Of a stretch of 64,000 nucleotides of DNA, positions 58,881-64,000 are shown in pieces (within the stretch, counting starts at the first letter, position 1; each line of letters starts with the position of its first letter). The translations under genes were made by a program, and so were the position numbers. This DNA comes from JBBRHQ01 sp963725315 (GTDB taxonomy: Bacteria > Actinomycetota > Thermoleophilia > Solirubrobacterales > 70-9), in the NCBI GenBank assembly GCA_963725315.1, contig CAVRYA010000004.1, positions 496,001 through 560,000 on the forward strand, given 5' to 3'. The notes below the pieces were generated by a model, which did no database searches, was not told the DNA's origin, and saw nothing but the letters and a program-made list of their open reading frames with translations.

Positions 58881-61425
58881 CCTCGCGGTCAAGAACCTCT
58901 GGGCCCGCAAGGGCCGGGCCCTGACCACGACGCTCGCCGTGTTCATCGGCGTCGCGCTGGTCGCCGGCACCTACGTCCTCACCGACACGATCAACGCTGC
59001 CTTCGATGAGATCTTCAGCGAGTCGCTGAAGGGCACCGACGTGGTGATCACCGCGCGCGAGCCCGTCAAGCAGGACAGCGGCGTCACCCCGACCTTTTCG
59101 GCGAGGCTGCTGCCTGAGGTGAGGAAGGTTCGCGGCGTCTCCCTAGCCGCCGGCGCGGTCTTCACGCCGGGAGGGTTCTTCAAGCAGGATGGCTCCCGCA
59201 TCGGCTCGCAGTTCTCGCCGAAGTTCATCTCCTCGACCCTGCCGCCCCGGCTCGAATCGCTGACCGTCACCGACGGCCATGAGCCGCGAGGTCCGCGCCA
59301 GGCGACGCTCGATCAGGCCGGCGCCGACTCGGCCGGGCTGGCGATCGGCGATCCGATCCGAATTGCGGGGGAGCGTCGCGCCCGCACCTACACGCTGGTC
59401 GGGACGACCAAGCTCGGCAACGCCTCCTTCGGCGGCGCCAGCATCGCCCAGCTGATCCTTCCCGAGGCGCAGTTCGTCACCGACAACCAGGGTCGCTTCG
59501 ATCAGATCTCGGTGGCCGCGGCGAAGGGCGTGCGGGCCGCCCTGCTGGCGCGGCGAATCGCCGCGATCGCGCCGCGCGACGTGCGGGTCGAGACCGGTCA
59601 GCAGAACGCGAGCCGTCAGTCGAGCGAGATCCGGGACAACCTCAGCTTCCTGCAGATCGCCCTGCTCGTCTTCGCCGGCGTGGCCCTCTTCGTCGGCGCC
59701 TTCCTGATCTTCAACACCTTCTCGATCACCGTCGCCCAGCGGGTGCGCGAGTTCGCGATGCTGCGCACCCTGGGCGCCTCCCGGGGGCAGATCCTCACCT
59801 CGGTCGTGGCCGAGGCTGCGCTGATCGGCCTGGTCGGCTCGCTCCTCGGGCTGGCCGGCGGGATCGCCTTTGCGAAGGGGATCCAGGCGATCTTCGAGGC
59901 GGTCGGGATCGACCTGCCGACCACCTCGCCGGTGATCGAGACCCGGACGGTGATCGTCTCGCTGGCGATCGGACTCACGGTGACCCTCGTCTCCTCGCTC
60001 GCCCCCGCCTGGCGCTCCACCAGGGTCCCGCCGCTGGCCGCGCTGCGCGAGGGAGAGCTGCCGGAGGCGCGCAGCCACGGGCTGCTCTTTGCCCTCGGCG
60101 CGGTGGCGGTCTCGCTGATCGGCCTGGCCGCCCTGCTCGTCGGCCTCTTCGGCGACATCTCCGACTCGGGTCAGGCCGCCGGGCTGATGGGCCTCGGCGC
60201 CGTGCTGATCTTGCTCGGGGTCTCCCTGTTCAGCCCTCGTTTGGTGCGACCGCTCGCCTCGGTCACCGGTGTGCCGCTGGAGAGGCTGCGCGGGCTGACC
60301 GGCCGGCTCGCCCGGGAGAACTCCCAGCGCCGCCCCGGGCGCACCGCGGCCACCGCGGCGGCGCTGATGATCGGTCTCGCCCTGGTCACCTTCGTGACGA
60401 TCTTCGCCGCCGGGCTGAAGGGCTCGATCGCCTCGGCCGTCGATCGCAACTTCCAGGGCGAGCTGGTGATCCAGAACACCGACGGCTTCTCTCCGATCCC
60501 CACCGCGGCGGCGACTGCGGCGCGCAAGGTCCCGGGGGTGGGGACGGTCTCCTCGCTGCGCTCGGCCCAGGCGGTGATCGAGGGGTCCGGCAAGAACAAG
60601 GTCACCGGGCTCGACCCCGCAACCGCGAACCGGGTGCTGACCCTCGACTGGAAGCAGGGCTCGGCGGCGACCCTGCGGGTCCTGGGCGACGGCGGGGCGA
60701 TCCTCGACGACAGCTTCGCCTCGGACCACGGGCTGAAGGTCGGCGACCGGTTCCGGATGCTGACCAACACTGGGGCCCGTCCCTCGTTCCGGGTCGCGGG
60801 GACGGTCGGCGATGACGCCGACCTGTTCGGCAGCGTGATCGTCACCCAGGCATCGATCAGGCGCGACTTCGGCGTCACCCAGGACCAGTCCGCCCTGATC
60901 AAGCTCGCACCGGGCGCCGACGCCGACGCGGTCCAGGCGCGCCTGCGGGCCGCCCTCCGAAAGACCTTCCCGACGGCGGACGTGCTCAACCAGGCCGAGC
61001 TGAAGGCCAACCAGGAGAACGCGATCGACAAGCTGCTCGGGCTGATCTACGCGCTGCTGTCGCTGGCCGTGATCGTCTCCCTGTTCGGCATCGCCAACAC
61101 CCTGGCGCTCTCGATCCACGAACGCACCCGAGAGCTGGGGATGCTGCGGGCGATCGGGATGTCGCGACGCCAGGTGCGGCGGATGATCCGCTACGAGGCG
61201 GTGATCACGGCGATGATCGGCGCCGTTCTGGGCCTCGTCCTCGGGGTGATCTTCGCGGCGCTGATCTCCCGCCCACTCGCGGATCAGGGCTTCACCCTCT
61301 CCTACCCGATCGGCACCCTGACAGCGATCATGGTTCTCGCCGCCCTGGCGGGAGTCCTCGTTGCGATCGGCCCGGCCCGCCGCGCCTCCCGCCTCGACGT
61401 GCTCGAGGCCCTCGCCTACGAGTAG
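58873..61425 (+). CDS. MacB/FtsX-type ABC transporter permease, fused double unit
   Basis: An 850-residue permease with two FtsX-like units. It starts at TTG 58873 (overlapping the ATPase stop by 8 bp) with SLAVKNLWARKGRALTTTLA, then a TM, a MacB-type extracytoplasmic domain, a three-TM FtsX block (FLIFNTFSITVAQRVREFAM, LRTLGASRGQILTSVVAEAA), a second TM and periplasmic-like domain and a final FtsX block (FGIANTLALSIHERTRELGM, LRAIGMSRRQVRRMIRYEAV). This eight-TM fused design is common in actinobacteria and needs only one ATPase partner. Confidence 0.92.
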   Translation: MPSLAVKNLWARKGRALTTTLAVFIGVALVAGTYVLTDTINAAFDEIFSESLKGTDVVITAREPVKQDSGVTPTFSARLLPEVRKVRGVSLAAGAVFTPGGFFKQDGSRIGSQFSPKFISSTLPPRLESLTVTDGHEPRGPRQATLDQAGADSAGLAIGDPIRIAGERRARTYTLVGTTKLGNASFGGASIAQLILPEAQFVTDNQGRFDQISVAAAKGVRAALLARRIAAIAPRDVRVETGQQNASRQSSEIRDNLSFLQIALLVFAGVALFVGAFLIFNTFSITVAQRVREFAMLRTLGASRGQILTSVVAEAALIGLVGSLLGLAGGIAFAKGIQAIFEAVGIDLPTTSPVIETRTVIVSLAIGLTVTLVSSLAPAWRSTRVPPLAALREGELPEARSHGLLFALGAVAVSLIGLAALLVGLFGDISDSGQAAGLMGLGAVLILLGVSLFSPRLVRPLASVTGVPLERLRGLTGRLARENSQRRPGRTAATAAALMIGLALVTFVTIFAAGLKGSIASAVDRNFQGELVIQNTDGFSPIPTAAATAARKVPGVGTVSSLRSAQAVIEGSGKNKVTGLDPATANRVLTLDWKQGSAATLRVLGDGGAILDDSFASDHGLKVGDRFRMLTNTGARPSFRVAGTVGDDADLFGSVIVTQASIRRDFGVTQDQSALIKLAPGADADAVQARLRAALRKTFPTADVLNQAELKANQENAIDKLLGLIYALLSLAVIVSLFGIANTLALSIHERTRELGMLRAIGMSRRQVRRMIRYEAVITAMIGAVLGLVLGVIFAALISRPLADQGFTLSYPIGTLTAIMVLAALAGVLVAIGPARRASRLDVLEALAYE

Positions 61426-61444
61426 CTCGAGCCCCGCCCGGGAG

Positions 61445-63277
61445 TCAGCCGGCCTTGGCCTTGGCCCGGCGCGCCGCCTTCAGCCGCGCCGTCCTCTCCA
61501 GCTCGAGCTTTCGCAGGCGCACCGTCGCCGGGGTGATCTCGACGCACTCGTCCTGGCGGAGGAACTCGAGCGCCTGCTCCAGGGAGAGCCGGCGGGCGGG
61601 AACGAGCCGCACCAGCAGGTCGGCCGAGGCGGCGCGGACATTGGTCTGGTGCTTCTCCTTGGTTGCGTTGACGTCGAGGTCGTCCCCGCGGGCGTTCTCG
61701 CCGACAATCATCCCCTCGTAGACCTCCTCGCCCGGGCCGACAAAGAGCGTGCCGCGCTCCTGTAGGCCGAACAGGGCGAATCCCGCGGTGGTGCCGCGCC
61801 GGTCGGCCACCAGGGCGCCGGTCGGCCTCGACTGCATCTCACCCGCCCAGGGCTCCCAGCGGTCGAATACGTGGTGAAGGATCCCGGTGCCCCGGGTCTC
61901 GGTCAGGAACTCGGTGCGGAAGCCGATGAGGCCCCGAGCCGGCACCAGGTAGTCCATCCGCACCCAGCCGGTCGAGTGGTTGACCATCTGCTCGAGCCGG
62001 CCCTTGCGCAGCGCCAGCATCTGGGTGAGGACGCCGACGTAGGACTCCGGAATGTCGATCGCGAGCCGCTCCACCGGCTCGTGGGGCGCGCCGTCGATCT
62101 CGCGGGTGACGACCCGAGGCTGGCCGGCGGTCAGCTCGAACCCCTCCCGCCGCATCAGCTCCAGGAGGACGACGAGCTGAAGCTCGCCTCGCCCCTGGAC
62201 CTCCCACGCGTCGGGGCGTTCGCCCTCGAGGACGCGGATCGAGACGTTGCCGACCAGCTCGGCGCGAAGTCGTGCGTGGATCTGTCTCGCGGTCAGCTTC
62301 GAGCCCTCGGTACCCGCGGTCGGCGCGGTGTTGATGCCGACGATGATCGAGATCGATGGCTCATCGACGGTGATCACCGGCAAAGGCTCCGGGTTGGCTG
62401 CATCGGCCAGCGTCTCCCCGATCGTCACCTCGGGCAGGCCGGCGACGGCGATGATCTCGCCCGGCCCGGCCTCCGTCGCCGCGACCCGCTCCAGCGCCTC
62501 GGTCACGTACAGCTCGGACACGGTGGCCCGCTCGACGCTGCCGTCGGCCCTGCACCAGGCGATCGCCTCGCCGGCGCGGATCGTCCCGTTGTGGACGCGG
62601 CAGAGGGCGAGGCGGCCGACGTAGGGGTCCGCGTCGAGGTTGGTGACCTGAGCCTGGAGCGGGTGGTCGGGCTCGTAGGAGGGGGCCGGGATCCGCTCCA
62701 GCATCAGCTCCAGCAGGGGGGAGAGGTCGGTGCCTGGGACGCCCTCCTCCAGCGAGGCCCAGCCCGCTCTGGCATTGGTGTAGACGATCGGGAACTCGAT
62801 CTGCTCGGAGTCGGCGTCGAGGTCCAGGAACAGCTCGTAGACCTCGTCGACGACCTCGGCTATGCGGGCGTCGGGCCGGTCGACCTTGTTGACCACGAGG
62901 ATCACCGGCAGCCGCGCCTCGAGCGCCTTGCGCAGGACGAACCGGGTCTGGGGCAGCGGCCCCTCGGAGGCGTCGACCAGCAGCAGCACCCCGTCGACCA
63001 TCGTCAGCCCGCGCTCCACCTCGCCGCCGAAATCGGCATGCCCGGGGGTGTCGATGATGTTCATCTTCACGTCGCCCCGGCGAACCGCGGTGTTCTTGGC
63101 GAGGATCGTGATCCCCTTCTCGCGCTCGAGGTCCATCGAGTCCATCACCCGCTCGGCGACGTCCTGGCCCTGGCGGAAGGCGCCGGACTGCCACAGCATC
63201 GCGTCGACCAGGGTCGTCTTGCCGTGGTCGACGTGGGCGACGATCGCGATGTTGCGGAGGTCCTCTCGGCGGGCCAT
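61445..63277 (-). CDS. typA: Ribosome-associated GTPase TypA/BipA
   Basis: A 610-residue translational GTPase. G motifs: AHVDHGKTT (G1), EREKGITI (G2), IIDTPGHADFGGEVERG (G3), VVNKVDRPDAR (G4). The domain order (GTPase, EF-Tu-like beta barrel, EF-G III/V-like domains, C-terminal TypA domain) is intact, ending in KKE-poor basic tail LERTARLKAARRAKAKAG. VYEGMIVGENARGDDLDVNA and NVRAASADLLVRLVPARRLS mark the TypA-specific C-terminus. TypA helps 50S assembly and stress survival. It is divergent from the DEAD-box gene across a shared promoter region. Confidence 0.95.
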   Translation of the reverse strand: MARREDLRNIAIVAHVDHGKTTLVDAMLWQSGAFRQGQDVAERVMDSMDLEREKGITILAKNTAVRRGDVKMNIIDTPGHADFGGEVERGLTMVDGVLLLVDASEGPLPQTRFVLRKALEARLPVILVVNKVDRPDARIAEVVDEVYELFLDLDADSEQIEFPIVYTNARAGWASLEEGVPGTDLSPLLELMLERIPAPSYEPDHPLQAQVTNLDADPYVGRLALCRVHNGTIRAGEAIAWCRADGSVERATVSELYVTEALERVAATEAGPGEIIAVAGLPEVTIGETLADAANPEPLPVITVDEPSISIIVGINTAPTAGTEGSKLTARQIHARLRAELVGNVSIRVLEGERPDAWEVQGRGELQLVVLLELMRREGFELTAGQPRVVTREIDGAPHEPVERLAIDIPESYVGVLTQMLALRKGRLEQMVNHSTGWVRMDYLVPARGLIGFRTEFLTETRGTGILHHVFDRWEPWAGEMQSRPTGALVADRRGTTAGFALFGLQERGTLFVGPGEEVYEGMIVGENARGDDLDVNATKEKHQTNVRAASADLLVRLVPARRLSLEQALEFLRQDECVEITPATVRLRKLELERTARLKAARRAKAKAG

Positions 63278-63289
63278 CGGGGGGCGGGG

Positions 63290-63299
63290 ATGCTACGGT
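63290..63299. promoter_or_regulatory. Overlapping divergent -10 elements (typA and DEAD-box helicase)
   Basis: ATGCTACGGT at 63290-63299 reads TACGGT with an upstream TG on the plus strand and TAGCAT on the minus strand (63295-63290). Both typA (ATG 63277) and the helicase gene could use it. Confidence 0.45.
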
Positions 63300-63361
63300 G
63301 AGTGAGTCGGTCGCCAAGCCTGGCGGCCGAGAGGTTCCGTTTCTCGCTGCGCTTCGAGCGT

Positions 63362-63391
63362 CTTCGGGGTCAATGGGTCGCCTCCCCGAAG
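63362..63391 (+). promoter_or_regulatory. 5' leader hairpin of DEAD-box helicase gene
   Basis: CTTCGGGG (63362-63369) and CCCCGAAG (63384-63391) form an 8-bp stem with a 14-nt loop, seven bases before the SD AAGGAG (63398-63403). The leader is over 100 nt if transcription starts near 63300. RNA helicase genes are often regulated through structured leaders. Confidence 0.5.
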
Positions 63392-63413
63392 TCAAATAAG
63401 GAGCACAGCAAAT

Positions 63414-64000
63414 ATGTCAACGTCATTCGCCGATCTCGGCGTGTCCAAACCAATCGTCCGCGCGCTTGCCGCGCGCGGCATCGATCAGCCCTTCGAGGTC
63501 CAGCGGCTGGTGATCGAGGATGTCCTCGCCGGCCGCGACGTCCTCGTCCAGTCGCCGACCGGGTCGGGTAAGACCCTCGCCTTCGGCGTCCCGCTCGTCG
63601 ATCGGATCGAGGCCGGCGGCCAGCGGCCGGCGGCCCTCGTCCTCGCCCCCACCCGGGAGCTGGCCGGCCAGATCGTCGATGAGCTCGAGGCGGTCGCCCG
63701 TGCCCGGGACCTGCGCGTCGCCGCCGTGTACGGCGGTGTCGGCTTCGGCCCCCAGATCAAGCGCGCCCAGGCCGCCGACATGCTCGTCGCCACCCCCGGG
63801 AGGCTCGAGGACCTGCTGGAGCGCGGTGCCGTCAACCTCAGCAAGGTCCGCATGCTCGTCCTCGACGAGGCGGACCGGATGCTCGACATGGGCTTCAAGC
63901 CCGCGGTCGACCGGATCGTCGCCCGCACCTCGGGCAACCGCCAGACGCTGTTCTTCTCGGCGACGCTGGAGGGGGCGATCGGCAAGCTCGCCGCCGCCTA
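63414..64000 (+). CDS. DEAD-box ATP-dependent RNA helicase, partial (C-terminus beyond window)
   Basis: The visible 195 residues begin MSTSFADLGVSKPIVRALAA and contain the Q motif (GIDQPFEVQRLVI), motif I VQSPTGSGKTLAFG, motif Ia LAPTRELAGQ, motif Ib ATPGRLEDLLERG, motif II LVLDEADRMLDMGF and motif III FFSATLEGA. These define a DEAD-box RNA helicase of the RhlE/DeaD/CsdA type. ATG 63414 has AAGGAG ten bases upstream. The second RecA domain and any C-terminal tail are outside the window, so the subfamily cannot be fixed. Confidence 0.93.
   Translation, partial: MSTSFADLGVSKPIVRALAARGIDQPFEVQRLVIEDVLAGRDVLVQSPTGSGKTLAFGVPLVDRIEAGGQRPAALVLAPTRELAGQIVDELEAVARARDLRVAAVYGGVGFGPQIKRAQAADMLVATPGRLEDLLERGAVNLSKVRMLVLDEADRMLDMGFKPAVDRIVARTSGNRQTLFFSATLEGAIGKLAAA

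Overview
The window is 64 kb of very GC-rich, gene-dense DNA with no rRNA, tRNA or CRISPR array that I can see. Gene content points to a high-GC actinobacterium, most likely class Thermoleophilia (Solirubrobacterales-like): an actinobacterial-type integration host factor, a small SnoaL protein beginning MSQENVE, GTG/TTG starts, many promoters placed for leaderless mRNAs, class III adenylyl cyclase with zinc ribbons and TPRs, and many lipoproteins and signal peptides with an actinobacterial look. The taxonomic call is inference from gene content only.

Layout. 1-3.8 kb: three tandem secreted sorbosone/glucose dehydrogenase paralogues (the first cut by the window edge) and a lipoprotein, all minus. 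3.9-9.7 kb: an MlaE-MlaE-MlaF lipid-type ABC operon without MCE proteins, a metallo-beta-lactamase-fold hydrolase, a SpoIIAA-like protein behind a short coupled leader ORF, an alpha/beta hydrolase with an Asp nucleophile, and a UspA-like protein behind a CRP-like site. 9.7-15 kb: a surface/secretion block with two near-identical SGNH-like secreted proteins, a Cys-rich secreted protein and an RTX-repeat protein, divergent from an MBOAT acyltransferase (apparent CTG start) plus membrane SGNH partner. 15.4-20.7 kb: RND/MMPL transporter, thioredoxin-like protein lacking the usual first Cys, B3/4 protein and two conserved unknowns. 20.7-25.3 kb: actinobacterial IHF, a frameshifted serine-palmitoyltransferase-like enzyme divergent from a YghO-like GNAT protein (possible ceramide module), and AlkA. 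25.3-26.4 kb: an IS481-family element with 6-bp CCTAGG target duplications exactly at the alkA stop codon. 26.5-29.7 kb: SnoaL protein and a GAF-PAS-GAF-GGDEF-EAL protein (frameshifted). 29.7-32.45 kb: thiamine-precursor ABC transporter under a clear TPP riboswitch. 32.8-34.4 kb: TauE/SafE exporter and Rrf2 regulator. 34.4-39.1 kb: CoxE-like VWA and MoxR ATPase, PPK2, small membrane proteins, DUF2203 and EVE proteins. 39.1-39.3 kb: three hairpin-bearing tandem repeats. 39.3-44.5 kb: giant adenylyl cyclase/ATPase/TPR regulator, small CxxC protein and ArsA-HSP20 ATPase. 44.6-53.3 kb: lipoprotein, two cation/calcium antiporters, GNAT, MOSC, frameshifted peroxiredoxin, two paralogous secreted proteins, an S33 hydrolase and two small proteins. 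53.4-61.4 kb: acyl-CoA dehydrogenase behind a palindromic operator, PKD-containing secreted protein, VTT membrane protein, DUF4239 protein and a MacB-like ABC exporter. 61.4-64 kb: typA and a DEAD-box helicase running off the end.

How the parts fit. Much of the window concerns the cell envelope: lipid transport (MlaEF, RND), surface acylation (MBOAT/SGNH), possible sphingolipid synthesis, secreted dehydrogenases and lipoproteins. Signalling is represented by cAMP and c-di-GMP enzymes. Operons are tight, with 4-bp ATGA/GTGA overlaps. At least four genes carry single-base indels, mostly extra bases in short homopolymers, so assembly error must be excluded before any are called pseudogenes.
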